64,000 nt of DNA from Paralvinella palmiformis. Its lineage: Eukaryota > Annelida > Polychaeta > Terebellida > Alvinellidae. Numbering within the stretch: position 1 is the first letter of the stretch; every line of letters begins with the position of its first letter. A model generated the notes under the pieces. The model was not told the DNA's origin and made no database searches. It saw only the letters and a list, made by a program, of their open reading frames with translations. The stretch is from NCBI GenBank assembly GCA_025642065.1, contig JAODUP010000561.1:310001-374000 (forward strand). The letters are read 5' to 3'. This document shows positions 16,158 through 26,770 of the stretch, one piece after another. Position numbers and translations under genes: made by a program.

Positions 16158-17332
16158 GTGAGAGAGGGGGATAGGGAGGAGAGAGCAGGAGACCAACCTT
16201 TCAATAATCAAATGTATTGGTTACATTACGTTTATTTCATGTGTAATACTAATTAAATATCCGTAATCAGGTATTTGTTGTTGTTGTTGTTGTTGTAGGT
16301 GCCAAGGGATTCCAGAGTAAAACAAGTGAGCAAAGATCAGATGACCAAAGATTCTCCATACAGTGCAGGTGAGCGTCTTCTCTAATGCGTGACATTTATT
16401 TGCCAGTCCTGTCGTACCTGTTCTAAATAATACAACGTCGGTATCCCTTCTGATATGCTCAGAGGTAGACAGAGCCATCGACCGAGTTGTCCCAAAGTGC
16501 TACTTCAATCCCCGCTTATTTTGCTACTTGCCTGTGGCATGTGTTATAATGCATTCGTTGAACTTGGTCGCAGCATGTTTTCTGGGTTGATTACCACATC
16601 TCGTTGTTAGCTTCATCCTTAATAACTAGCCAATCCAGATATAAATTCGCTTCTCCCATTTGATAGGTCTGAGCAACATTTTGATGTTTGTGTGCACCAG
16701 CACCTAACGGTTGAGAAAACAGTGATGACACGCCTTCATTTTATCTTTATTCGTAATACAATCAGTTTCAGTCTCCAGTAAGACATAACCAGTTCAAGAT
16801 GTTGTGAATTGGAGAGATACTATTCCTTGAAACAGGCATTTTTGGGGCTAGTCACCCTCTGTACCCATTACCTGAGCCCTGTATGGAATGTTACACGTAA
16901 TTATTTGCCGTTTAAAGACTGCCTCTGGGCTACTAAACAGCAGCGTCTTGTATCGGCAATTCAAGGAGATATGCAAATAGTGTGGGGAAGAATTATGTAC
17001 CTGATGCGAACTAGTGGACGTACATTACCAATTGACCAAATGATTATTTGGCTGTAAGAGAATGAACCTGAATGTTTGGTTTCTTAGAAGTGAGGAGGAG
17101 AGTAAAATTTTAAGCAAAATGATGCAGATGTAGAGCTGTCTGCTGGAACTGCATAAATAATTATTAACTGTTGGATGTTCGCTAGACATATACACAAATA
17201 GTATAAATAATGATGAAGTGTTATATACTGTCTGGATGTGTACATGAACTACCATAAATAATTAACTGTTAGTGTTAGTATGCTCTCTGGATGTTCACAC
17301 AAGCAAAACTCTGGATGTATACAAATTAGTTA

Positions 17333-17387
<55 letters not shown>

Positions 17388-19267
17388 TTTATGTTTGTGT
17401 TGACCACTTGTAATAATAGTAATGATGTACAGAAAGACTAATTTTCCTTTAACCCTTTCGTGCTGACCAGAATTAAGTATAAATAATAAAAAGAAGGTAG
17501 AGTCAGTTTACAGGTGTCTGTTAATCAGACGTTATTGTCATGACATTGTGATTATCATACAGGTAACTTGGAATCTAATCCGTCACTGCCCAGAGCGATT
17601 CGTGGAAAGATGAATTCTCATTTGGAACTAGTCATGTTTGTGGCGTCATATATCTGTTGTTGACCAAAACGTCTGGTGGCTTTGTTGTCTAATCTCAACT
17701 CACTGTGTCCTCCTGTGTGACTAGAACATTAGAAGCAGATGACAATGAATGACCTTTTTGTACTAGCATGTGTCATTTTACCCTACATTCTCACTCTGTT
17801 GGTGACAAACATGTACGGACATTTATTGATTTATTCACAACAGTCGGATAGGATATTTAGCTGACGCTTATCATGTAATGACAGTCATATAGTATTTTGG
17901 GGGGTTTTCTTCGTCCTGTCGGGGCTCTTGTCACATCAACACGTTGACGATCTCGTTGTCTTAGACAGCAATTTCACATTTGACAATTCATAAAAAAAGC
18001 CTTTGTTCAGCAGTAGCTTCACTACTAGGATTGTGATTAATATCCAGTTCCAACCATTCAATTTTCCTTCTGTGTCCACAAAAAGAGTTCTAAATTACTT
18101 GATTTAAGCTGGGTAATTAATTATTCATGCACAGATGCAAATTTCTTGTTTTCAACATGTTTATGAAATAGTTCGCATTATTAGTCATAATAAAATCGGT
18201 GCCTTAATTAATTAGACAAGAAGTTGATGACATCGGTGTCATTGGGTGTTTTGGCCTTCTAAAATATTGACAGTATTAGTCATAATAATAACTCGGTGAA
18301 ACACTCGAACGGTGATGTTGGGGCTTAGAAAAACTGATGTACGAAGCTGTTGGTCATTTGAAGGTGTCATCCTAGTTAAACTTCTATCTGAGGTAGCATT
18401 ATTCAGGTGTACAAAGAAGTGTTTTCTAAATGAAACTTAATTAACTTGTAACAATCCTTTTGCAACTACACTAAAATTATGTTTTGATGTAACTTGTTTT
18501 CAATGTGATAAATTAAGAATATTTTTCCCCCAATTTTAAAGTGACATTTGAATTCTTGCCATTATCAGATCGTAATAAACTTACTAACAAATTTTATGTG
18601 CTTGCTGAATTAAGCTGGTTATGTTGTTTGCTAGAAGTGATTAACCGCGCACAGAATATTTATGTATTGTTATGATGGAGACAGTCACCTTTCTATCATT
18701 CAACATAAACTGGAGCTAGCCTGTGTTTGTCTCATTACCGCACGAATGCCTCAAGGTAAAGAAAAGCTGCAGCTTTCACCGGGTGGCAGCATCGCAGACA
18801 GGTACTCTAGGTGGCAGAAGAGAGCGCAGTCTCCATCTCTGGCTGCCAACGTCCACAGGTGGAACTCAATGTTCGATGTAGCCAGCCGCAGTCAGTCACC
18901 GAACAAGAAATCGGACGGAGCCGGCTCCGCATACAGGAGAAATCGTTCTCGTACTCCCATCATTTTGGCGACTAGCCGAAGGAGTACCTCTCCAAGGCTC
19001 CAGTCTGAACACCTTGGTTGCCGTGGTAATGCATGTTCGACATGCCTCAGTGCACTGTTTAGTCAGAAGCATATGTATCAGCTGCTGATATATTTATTTA
19101 GTTAGTGATGACACTGCTTCCTTGTGGCTTCTCATGACTTATTCGTATTTCATGCTGAGTGCGTTTTCACCCGCTTACGGCTTAACTAATCTGTTCTTCT
19201 GTTGATTGCTCATGTAGTATCCAACAATAACACATTAATTTCTCACAAAAATTAAACTATGACAATT

Positions 19268-19305
<38 letters not shown>

Positions 19306-20072
19306 GCTATTGTGATCATTTTATATCTTCATCTCTAATTTACAATATATGATCGATTAAATGCCTAGTAGTAAGGTCTCAAGTGATTAATTGATTACCA
19401 TATATACCTGTGTATAAGGCGAGGTTTTAATTCCTGCCGGAGAGCAGTTTTTCACTACTCGTCTTATACACGAGTCAGTCGAGATTGACATTTGATGCAA
19501 TGCGAATTTATTGTCTGATACATGTGAACAAATATGTAGTAAATAGTATTTTCACACATACACAAATAAATAACAAGAACCAAATATTCACTTTTATTGA
19601 TGACAGATGATCCATGTCAGCAGCCATTTAATTTTTACAATTGACATTAACCAGAACAGTTTTCCTTAACTGCTCAAACTAGTAAACTAGTCTGGCGGAA
19701 AGCTTTCAAGTCTGCTTCATCTTATATTTGAGTTAGGCCATTCCAAATGATATTGACTAATATATTAAGTAATTAACCTTGTCTTATTTATGGGATCGCC
19801 TTATACACAGGTATATATGGTACATACCTGAATCTAGTTTAAACAAGAATATATTTAGAAGTGAGCTTTGACAAGTGTTCAGTCTGTGCTTGTAAATCAT
19901 CAGTTACTCAGCAAGCAAGAATTTTGAAATGACTCCATATTAATTATGTATTTTCGCAAAAGGAATAACTACATAGGCTTTCTTTTTAAGAGATTCTAAA
20001 TAAATAAGAATCCAGATATTTTTTATTCTTGGTATAGTACTAACAACAACGGTAATTAAAAATCTTTTGTAT

Positions 20073-20157
<85 letters not shown>

Positions 20158-20636
20158 CTGGAAGATGATTTACAAATAATGTAATATTAGTGTGAATTTC
20201 ACCAAAACTAAATGCTCGGGTTGGTTTGCTTGAGTATAACACAAACAATTTGAGGCCAGCCCCCTTTTTTCTCACACTAAAAGCTTGTTTCCCTCGGTTG
20301 TTAATAGGGTTCTTCATCGGCATTAACTCTGTCATTTAACAAACTTTGCGTGTTCCAGCACAGAGATCACCACATCTCTCAATATTTACTGTCAATCAAC
20401 AGTATATATTGTATGCCTCTGCTTACTTATACATAACAAACACTACCAACTGTTGTGTATCCGGCTAATCCTCTATGTCTACTCATTGTGTTTATCATCG
20501 TCCTTAGTAGATTAATACAGGTTTAACTATAAGCAGCCATACTTTTGTAGTTACTGCTGTCAGGTATCAGTGTATGTATTTGTGCATATATATTTTGACT
20601 GTATGCTAGGCAACGTTAGCATAAAGTTTGCTGACT

Positions 20637-20677
<41 letters not shown>

Positions 20678-23600
20678 TGTGTGTGTGTGTGTGTATTTGT
20701 TTGTTATGTAATCGTAAATATTTAGATATTATCATTATTTTAGGCAGTATCTTGTATCATTTGTTTGCTCTTTCCTGTCCATTTGTCTGTATATGTATTT
20801 TATCATTGTGTGAAATCAATGTGTTTTTTCTTCTCGCCATAAATTAGTTACATGACTAAAGATGGTTGACTGTCAAAAATTGGTTATGATGGAGCATATT
20901 TTATTTAAAGTGGATTTTTTTTGTATAACACGAAGGCTAGTACTTGAACTAATGGCTACCACTTGTTTCGCCTCAGTTTCAACCAGTCTAACTCGGAGCC
21001 ACTCTCAACACGAAGTCCACTCTGACAGCCATGACAGTACATCCACAGACAACAGCACCGACCTGACGTTTACGGAGAGCAACGCCGATGTGACGGCCAC
21101 CACAACCACTGGTGATAAGAATAAAGCTGTGGGACGAAAGGGACACTCCTATCAGTCAGCGACGAAGAGTTCAAAGGCAAAAAGTCGATTTTCCACAGGT
21201 AACGTCAAGGATCTTAGTGGTGCCGGCATTGGTAGTAGTAGCAGGAAATCTTTCGGCTCAAAGGCACTTAGTGCTGGACTGAAAAACAAGTTCAAGTCCA
21301 CGCCCGACTTGATGACCATCGGAGACACAAACAAGGAGAATGATGGCCTGTCATCGTCGAAAACGACAGAAGACCTGAGTGATGGAGAACATTTGGCAGA
21401 GAAAGATGACCAATTTCTGCACACCACCCAAGCTCAGTGTAACTGGAAGAGCCCTTTGCTCTCTGCCGTGGCCACCAGCTGTCAAGGTTCCGCATCGCCA
21501 ACGCTATCCTCATCCAGTGGTTATATGTCGGCTACCTCTAGTGTGACATCCAAAGCTGGCCCGGCAGTGCCCGGTACCCAACCAGCAACTACCACCAGCA
21601 TGGCATCGATATCCAGCATGGTCTCAGTTGATGATGGCGATGCCGGCTTAATGCCACCACCACCCACCACTAACGTGGTGACTTCAAGACATGCTAAATC
21701 TGGAGGACAGTCCAACGGTCGGAGATCAACGATGACTGATTTGACCCTGCAGCAGGCCAAGCAGATATTGTTGGGACATCCAGTGACATCGGATGCCGCA
21801 CCAAACAGCTCGTCATCAGTGAGACGGAGAAGCACAGCTAACGAGGGCACACCAAGCATGTTGACTAAACAACGTCCCCACAGCGCGCTGAGTGGAATGA
21901 TGACGGCCACGACACCCGGTCCCACGACAGGCAGTGCTCTATCTTCTCAACTCGAAGTGAAGCCGATGCCCAGAACGATGCCGACGGCCATCTCCACATC
22001 GTCATTCCGCATGATGTTGAATTCAGCGACTTTAAAGAGTGGTGCCGCTGTTGGTACAACAGCTTCTAGGGACAGCATGACCGTCGGTCATAATGACTAT
22101 CTGGATGATCTGCCAGAGAAGGATACCGACAGCTCAACGAGTTCCACCAAACTCAGCGACGAACCAGTGTCCATGCAGAATAAAACCGATCTCACAGCTA
22201 CGGCAGCCACAGTGATTTCAACCATTGGGACTCAAAAAAGTCCTGTTGGCATCTCACAGTCATCAGTCCTCCAGTCTAAGCCAGGTGAGTGGGATACTAA
22301 GGCAAAATATGAGGTGAAACTTACCAGTAGCCAAGAAGTGAGGAGTCGGTTGACGACCAGTAGAGTTGTTGGCATGTCTCAGAGTGATACACTGAACCTG
22401 GTGTGTATGTCCGATGTTGTTCCTGGTGTAAAACATGATTTACCTCAAGGAAGAAGTGAAATGAGAAAGGATGAGGTTAAAATGGAGGATGATGACTCAG
22501 TGACAAACTCGTCAAAGGGGGTGGTTGATGTCACTCCTCCTAAGTGTACAGAGTCCAGTAATGTTGGACTGGCACGTCATCGTACTCCGCATGTGTACAA
22601 TCGCACATGTATGTCTCCTGCTAGACAGGTCATTAACACGAACGTTGGCATGCAGGGACACGGGATGGCTTCAGCCATCAGACCACCATCAATACCAGCA
22701 CCACTCGTACCACCTAGAGAGCTGGCTAGCCACTCTGGTAGTGTGGTATCACCACAGAGAACATTAGTACAAGTGAACCGGGATAGACAGCAGGTGACGC
22801 CACCAAGATTGGTAAACCACGATGCTGCACCAACAACAAGAATACCAGCACTCGGTGAACAGGAATTGAGGCAGTCATCTGCCTTTTTGTCAGGGTCAAA
22901 CATTTTGGATCCTGAAGCAAATATTTTTAGTCCAGGTGGTGATGAACCCGGTGATGATCCTGATCTGGAGGTAAAACGACCTGACAAAACACAGTCAAGT
23001 CCACCTGCATCATTAATAGCAGATGTAACGAAAGATGTCACTCCAAGGTGAGCATGCATGCACACGCACATACATAAACAGACATCATACTTAAAAGAAG
23101 TGCTTCCTTTTAGCTTTTATTGAAGCTTAATTCTTTTAAATCGAGAAAATAATACTCACAGAAATAATGTAATAAAATACTTAATAAATAAAATTATAAT
23201 AACATTCTTGGATTGTTGATTGGAAATCTTGTTGAATGAGCTTAATCTAATATCTGTCTTCGAATCCAAATCATTATTTGCCATCTGTTTTACAGCTGTG
23301 TCATATTGACCACACCAAGCACCTCACAGGGCGGTCCAGGTAAGTGTTCATAGATGTCTTCCTTTCTATAATCACAAACTACATCTAGACACTCATCTGT
23401 ATGTAATGTAATAAAAATTAGTGGCCACTATCATCATAGATTGGTATGAACAGTGTGCTAGTAAACTACAGAATTAAATCACATTTCTTGGGTTTGTGAG
23501 GTTAAACAAATCAGCAGGAATTCTGATGGCACATTGATTAGTATACTGCTCTACAAAACTTTATATTTTGGGTTCGAATCTGGCTCATAGCTGCCATTAT

Positions 23601-24581
23601 AGGAGGAAAGGGTTACTCAAACACATAGCCATCGTGTCCCGCTAGGTACTTGTTTTTTATGGATGAGTGAACCAGTCGCCACATGATGGCATCGCAGCTT
23701 GCGGAGCCTCAAACCCGCGATCATTCGACTACGAGCCTTATGCTCTAACTAACTGTGCTGTCACGGATCGACAGTGATGGAAGTTTATAATGTGGGCCCT
23801 GTGGCCTAGCAGGTTAGGTGTTTGGACTACTCTTTCACAGTCATTGTGCATGTGAGATCGGAGCGAGGATTGAATTCCAACCATTGCACTGTATTACTAT
23901 TATCAGGTGTTTGTCATCCCACCAAGCAACTGGCAAGGTTTTCTCCCCCAAATAGGCGATTTGGAATTTGAATTATTATTATTACTATATTACTTCTGTG
24001 AGATGTTGTTTTACTTATAGCCGATGTTATACTTCTTATAAACAGGAAGCCACAGTGGGAGTGTAGTTGGAGATTTCAATCTCGCATTTCACAGGATATT
24101 GGCTGCTTATAATGCAGTAAGTGTTCATGATTTTACATTTTCTTCATAGAAATGCCAGTATTTAATAGCACAGCATTAAGTGTTCCAAGATATTGACTGG
24201 TTTCAAGGAGCTAAGAGGATGTGTGTATGTGTGTGTGTGTGATATCGGCATGAGAATACCATCTTTGTTCTTTAGGCGAGTCAAGAAGCAGGAAGCAGTA
24301 GTGATTCAGAGGAGGTGAAGGCTCTCAGGGAAACACTGGAACAAGCGCAATCTGATCTCATCAAGGTACTGGGTCCACCACAGCCGGATTTTACTCCTTA
24401 CCTGTCGCAGAAAGATCAAAACACCACCCCCCCTTCAACACTGACCAATCGGAGTACTGGCCCTCTCCGGCTCCGGTCAGATTTGGCCAACACAGAAATA
24501 TTGAACATGTTGGATTACTATTCAGTACATCTTAGTCACTTGTTCAAACAAAAACTTGACAAGTCAGAAGGCAAGGAATAA
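802..24581 (+). CDS. Large Ser/Thr-rich protein gene, 5' end outside window (unrecognised family)
   Basis: Exons joined by AG/GT sites and unbroken phase: 802-866, 3263-3343, 4072-4211, 4581-4621, 5494-5582, 6744-6898, 7204-7228, 9072-9137, 11562-11645 (less sure), 16299-16368, 18756-19025, 20977-23047, 23296-23339, 24046-24116, 24276-24581 (TAA). The first listed exon starts in mid-codon, so upstream exons lie outside. The visible part encodes about 1190 residues: a very acidic N-terminal section ([30 protein letters not shown]), a short charged helix-like stretch ([20 protein letters not shown]), a basic SP/TP-rich part ([17 protein letters not shown]), a 690-residue Ser/Thr-rich part in one exon, and a C-terminal helical segment ([18 protein letters not shown]) ending in KSEGKE. 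Composition suits a phosphorylated, disordered cytoskeletal or scaffold protein, but I see no domain I can name. No signal peptide or membrane segment is visible. The exon structure is well supported; the function is unknown. Confidence 0.8.
867..3262. other. Intron with (TA)n/(GT)n microsatellite
   Basis: AT-rich intron of the Ser-rich gene. The only structure noticed is a compound microsatellite at about 1867-1957: (AT)n, (GT)n, (AT)n. No other supported element was seen. Confidence 0.6.
3437..3695 (-). repeat. tRNA-derived SINE copy (reverse)
   Basis: Read on the minus strand, a tRNA-like head near 3695 (TAGCTCAGTAGAATTGGGCG) is followed by a body and a tail containing GGCAAAGTTTTCCCTGCC and a TTTCCTCATTTGAGGCAGG motif. 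The same tail order recurs at 61300-61515, which supports a repeated family. Confidence 0.55.
5951..6472 (-). mobile_element. Non-LTR retrotransposon fragment (C-terminal part of reverse transcriptase ORF)
   Basis: An intact minus-strand frame of about 170 codons encodes text typical of the end of LINE ORF2 proteins: [18 protein letters not shown], then [10 protein letters not shown], then [16 protein letters not shown] and [16 protein letters not shown]. This matches the thumb and C-terminal section after the catalytic domain in Jockey/CR1/RTE-type elements. The catalytic YADD part is absent, so it is a fragment. It lies in an intron of the Ser-rich gene, antisense to it. Clade assignment is uncertain. 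Confidence 0.8.
7084..8160. repeat. Intron with (TA)n and (CA)(TA)(GA) microsatellites
   Basis: A (TA)n run lies at 7092-7147, and a compound (CA)n(TA)n(GA)n tract at 8053-8119. Apart from the microexon at 7204-7228 the stretch is plain AT-rich intron. Confidence 0.7.
7204..7228 (+). CDS. 25-bp microexon of the Ser-rich gene
   Basis: A run ending in ACGCAG precedes it and GTAAGT-like GTAAGTGG follows. The 25 bases supply one base to finish the split Arg codon from 6898 and then HSNKSQPP, returning to phase 0 for the exon at 9072. It can only be recognised from phase continuity. Confidence 0.75.
8503..8772. mobile_element. MITE with CAGG...CCTG inverted ends and 6-bp target duplication
   Basis: The left end CAGGATACCCACAG is mirrored by CTGTGGGTACCCTG at the right end. 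AATATA stands directly on both sides (8497-8502 and 8773-8778) as a target-site duplication. The 270-bp interior has no ORF and repeats ACAGGGAA/TTTTT-type motifs. It is a non-autonomous DNA transposon; the parent superfamily cannot be fixed from sequence alone. Confidence 0.75.
8815..8980. repeat. Two (TA)n microsatellites with (CA)n
   Basis: (TA)n at about 8816-8882 and 8923-8970, ending in (CA)n to 8982. The short Tyr-Ile repeat reading frames here are artefacts of the dinucleotide repeats. Confidence 0.85.
11562..11645 (+). CDS. Probable frame-preserving (cassette) exon of the Ser-rich gene
   Basis: This 84-bp open block ([20 protein letters not shown]...) is bounded by ATGGCAG and by CAG followed by GTTTGT. 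It is phase 0 at both ends, exactly what is needed between the exons at 9137 and 16299, which also join in frame without it. It could therefore be constitutive or alternatively included. The Ser/Pro-rich composition suits the protein. The polypyrimidine tract is poor, which lowers confidence. Confidence 0.45.
11941..12645. repeat. Cluster of microsatellites
   Basis: (TA)n at 11947-11976, (TA)n at 12125-12174, and a compound (TCTA)n(TA)n(CA)n(GA)n tract at 12534-12655, all in the long intron between the exons at 11645 and 16299. Confidence 0.8.
13683..13712. repeat. Short (AGT)n microsatellite
   Basis: Imperfect AGT triplets (with one AGC) run for about 30 bases in the intron. Confidence 0.7.
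14371..14475. repeat. (GATT)n tetranucleotide microsatellite, about 26 units
   Basis: Uninterrupted GATT units run for roughly 105 bases. Similar but shorter GATT/GAGT tracts recur near 44720-44810 and 57050-57200. Confidence 0.95.
14770..14856 (+). repeat. Degenerate SINE tail
   Basis: GGATGTTTCATCTTTCA, then a diverged TTTAGCTGATCTTGTGCTCA and AAAAGTGGCCATAATACAAC match the tail seen in better copies at 34840-35146, 40722-40901 and 57296-57480. The tRNA head is missing or too diverged. Confidence 0.6.
15233..17378. repeat. Microsatellites (TA)n, (GT)n, (TTG)n and an imperfect local duplication
   Basis: (TA)n at 15233-15271, (GT)n at 16110-16150, (TTG)n at 16275-16296 (forming the acceptor of the exon at 16299), (TA)n at 17337-17378. 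Between 17140 and 17330 the phrase CATAAATAATTAACTGTT and the phrase CTGGATGTTCACAC-like recur imperfectly, suggesting an old local duplication. Confidence 0.65.
18756..19025 (+). CDS. Basic SP/TP-rich exon of the Ser-rich gene
   Basis: Acceptor CCTCAAG precedes it. The reading continues from the single G left by the exon at 16368 and encodes [20 protein letters not shown] and then an Arg/Ser-rich run with many SP and TP pairs (RAQSPS, RSQSPN, RSRTP, RSTSP). Two donors keep frame with the next exon: 19016 (TTG/GTTGCC) and 19025 (GTG/GTAATG). The second fits the consensus better and adds three residues. The cluster of Arg next to SP/TP sites is typical of proline-directed kinase targets, but that is inference. 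Confidence 0.7.
19270..19302. repeat. (TA)n microsatellite
   Basis: A simple TA run in the intron before the giant exon. Confidence 0.85.
19396..19822. mobile_element. MITE with perfect 27-bp terminal inverted repeats
   Basis: Bases 19396-19422 and 19796-19822 are exact reverse complements over 27 bases (core CCTGTGTATAAGGCGA). The outermost TA on both sides may be the target duplication, which would suggest a Tc1/mariner-type origin. A related internal motif (TCTTATACACGAG near 19462) may be an extra subterminal copy. No transposase ORF is present. Confidence 0.8.
20072..20155. repeat. (GT)n(GA)n microsatellite
   Basis: A GT run of about 52 bases is followed directly by a GA run of about 30 bases. 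A second (GT)n lies at 20636-20693. Confidence 0.9.
20977..23047 (+). CDS. 2.07-kb Ser/Thr-rich giant exon of the same gene
   Basis: Acceptor TTTCGCCTCAG and donor CCAAG/GTGAGC bound 2071 bases that stay open in one frame. The protein is Ser/Thr/Ala-rich and low in hydrophobics, with polar runs ([16 protein letters not shown]), a Gly/Ser stretch ([13 protein letters not shown]), a short possible helix ([14 protein letters not shown]) and many SP/TP sites. A TRIP tetrapeptide (T-x-I-P, in [10 protein letters not shown]) resembles an EB1-binding motif, but one short match is weak. Base composition is more GC-rich than the flanking introns. Antisense open frames across this exon are shadows of it. 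Confidence 0.8.
23540..23970. repeat. Cluster of tRNA-like SINE pieces in both orientations
   Basis: Three tRNA-like heads sit close together: a + copy near 23540-23600 with a clear B box (GGGTTCGAATCTG); a - copy near 23690-23765 (TTAGTTAGAGCATAAGGCTC and GGGTTTGAGGCTC); and a + copy at 23797-23970 with A box TGGCCTAGCAGG and a tail containing GGCAAGGTTTTCTCC. None folds as a proper tRNA in the sequence I read, so they are SINEs. Confidence 0.55.
24276..24581 (+). CDS. Terminal coding exon of the Ser-rich gene
   Basis: The acceptor is GTTCTTTAG. The frame continues from 24116 (phase 0) through [20 protein letters not shown], a predicted helix, a Pro-rich stretch, and a final amphipathic segment [20 protein letters not shown] before TAA. 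The last segment looks like a conserved C-terminal helix, but I cannot assign its family. Confidence 0.8.
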   Translation, partial: ASQEAGSSSDSEEVKALRETLEQAQSDLIKVLGPPQPDFTPYLSQKDQNTTPPSTLTNRSTGPLRLRSDLANTEILNMLDYYSVHLSHLFKQKLDKSEGKE

Positions 24582-26015
24582 AGAGCAGACAATTCTCAGG
24601 GGTCAGCAATCCAGATCCAGTTGGTAAATACCATCCTTGTCCAACTCCATTTCTCCTTAAATGTGCGGTATCAGCAATAAAGAAACATGCCGACCAAATA
24701 TAGCTTGTTGTGATTGACAACTTTCGAAAATTTCATAGAATATTATTTTATCTAAAAAATGGTTGTGGTGAGAATTTCACATCTATTTGTTGATGGCATA
24801 ACTATTTTCTGAAGAGATTGAATTAAAATTACTATACATAGAATGTGAAGCACGTGTTTGATGTTTTCCAATAAAATTTACGCGTAACATCTTGCCGTAA
24901 AGCAGACTTTACTAATGTTAAAGTTAGCATTATATTTTGTTTAGAATGGGTTATAGGGTGTCATTGTTTTAAGGTTTTGAAAGACTTGCACATATTCCTA
25001 CAAATCGGCACAAGTTTTATGATATGGATTGCAAACCTGTTTGCAAAACAATTTATAAAGCCTCGGTATTATTGACTGTGAACTGTTGTTATCGGTATTT
25101 ACACGGTTTTGTCGGTGTGAAGTTATTTATTCAGTATGATGATACTATTTTCCATGAAGAGATGCCTTCTGACTGAAGCTGTTATCTATTATGTTAATAG
25201 TACATGATAAAGATCATGTTGGATGATTGCATCTTGCATTCCATTGCATTTGATAAGTTATGCGTGTGCAGTTAAGTTTTGTAGCGATTGTTCTATGTAA
25301 GTAACAGAATTGTTGTATCCAGGTGATGTGAACCGTAACAAAGTAATAAGCATTGTGTGAAGTTTATCCAAGGTAGATTCGTGAAATGGTGAAACTACCA
25401 AGTCTGTGTTCAGCCGTCTTTGTTTACAGCGAGCTTAAACATTTTTGTCTGTTCGAGTTCCACGGTCAGAGTGTTTAATGTGGTCCACGTTAAATCTGCT
25501 ATGTAGATGGTCAATACTCGAGCTGAGAATTATTAGAATACTCAGTAATGCCCACGCATCGAAGTTTTTCAGCTACGCAGAGATGCTTTAGGTCTGATCA
25601 GCCACCATAACTAAAATTCGTTCCATGTCATTCTTCACAAACATATAAAAGGTGCTGCACAATTTTGTTATTCGATGTCGATGTTCTGACTGTAGTTTTA
25701 AAGCTAGAGAATGTGCTTATTTATTGAAGCAGGTATGAGCTTTCACGTGTCAGTATGAATACAAATGGTGTAAATATATTTTTGCTAAATTCAGTGTGCA
25801 GGTATATTCACTTTGTCAGCCGTCGGCCATTTTTTGCTCAATCGCGGTGAAGACTTGCCTCGTTTTCCAGGTTTTGTTCGTGTACTTGTTGACAGTTGGT
25901 GGTGTTACTTCTGTGAGTAATATCTGTTTGCATCGATGTCAGCTCTAACGTTTATATGTGTTATGCTAATGTAATGTCTGTTGCGTGCACTGTAATGGAA
26001 TTGGTACGAAATAAA
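24582..26015 (+). other. Probable 3' UTR of the Ser-rich gene with AATAAA signals
   Basis: No coding potential is seen after the stop. AATAAA hexamers occur at 24676-24681, 24870-24875 and 26010-26015. The last is followed by a GT-rich stretch (near 26050) as expected downstream of a cleavage site, so the transcript may end near 26.03 kb. The exact end needs transcript data. Confidence 0.45.
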
Positions 26016-26639
26016 TAGTCTTCCCTGCTCACAAAAATAGTCTGTTCATCAGTGTGTATGTGTGTTTGTGCATTAAATTTAAAAGGAAATTAGATAACTC
26101 ATAAGAGTGAGCTGTGATCTAATCGTTGAAGTCATCCAGTCAGTAAGTTAGCTGGCAGGGAAACTTTAGCCGAGTTACTGTGTTCATTTCATAACACACA
26201 CAGACAGACAGACCCTTTTTTGGAATGATAAGTGGGACCTGTGGATCTTTTGCTATTCATTAAAGTTTTCTGTTCTGACAAGATTGTAGTCTAGTATTAT
26301 TGTTTTTATGCCTTATTTATAGATGCAATTGCAAATAACCAAATTTAATCCAATTAATTCTCTACTGTTCTTTTAGGAAAATAATAACAACATATTACAC
26401 TACATAAACATCTCCCAGTGGATGCATATAACTTTTGTTATCTAGCCTTGCTTCCAGTTGGAAAGATTTCGGACTCCCGAGTTTTCATTTTAGAAGTGCG
26501 ACTTAAGGTGAAGTCGTAAGTGCTTCTTTTCTCTGATATTTTCATCATCAAAGAATATATTTGACAAAGTAAATTATCTTGGCCGACGTTTTCTATTTTC
26601 ATAAAAGTAACCCTTGAATAAAAGTTTCATATTATCCAA

Positions 26640-26770
26640 ACTTCATGTAGGGCACTGCTAGAGCCCTGTAATTAGAGCACAGCCCCTCCCAAGGCTCCAT
26701 GTCGGGCTAGGGTTTCAATTCCATCGTTTTCCCTTGGGCTTTGGATTCCAAGTGTGATTAGCACCGATAT
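26640..26770 (+). repeat. tRNA-like SINE head
   Basis: GAGCCCTGTAATTAGAGCAC and GGGTTTCAATTCC stand at A-box and B-box spacing, followed by CCCTTGGGCTTTGGATTCC. It lies between the end of the Ser-rich gene and the 3' side of GINS1. Confidence 0.4.

Noticed and set aside
20872..20976. In-frame ATG upstream of the giant exon as the gene start
   Set aside because: A good acceptor (TTTCGCCTCAG) at 20976 and phase match to the exon ending 19025 favour an internal exon over a start at 20862.
21521..21925. 134-codon minus-strand frame
   Set aside because: Also antisense to the giant exon; no independent evidence.
22577..23071. 164-codon minus-strand frame
   Set aside because: Antisense to the giant Ser-rich exon, caused by its composition.
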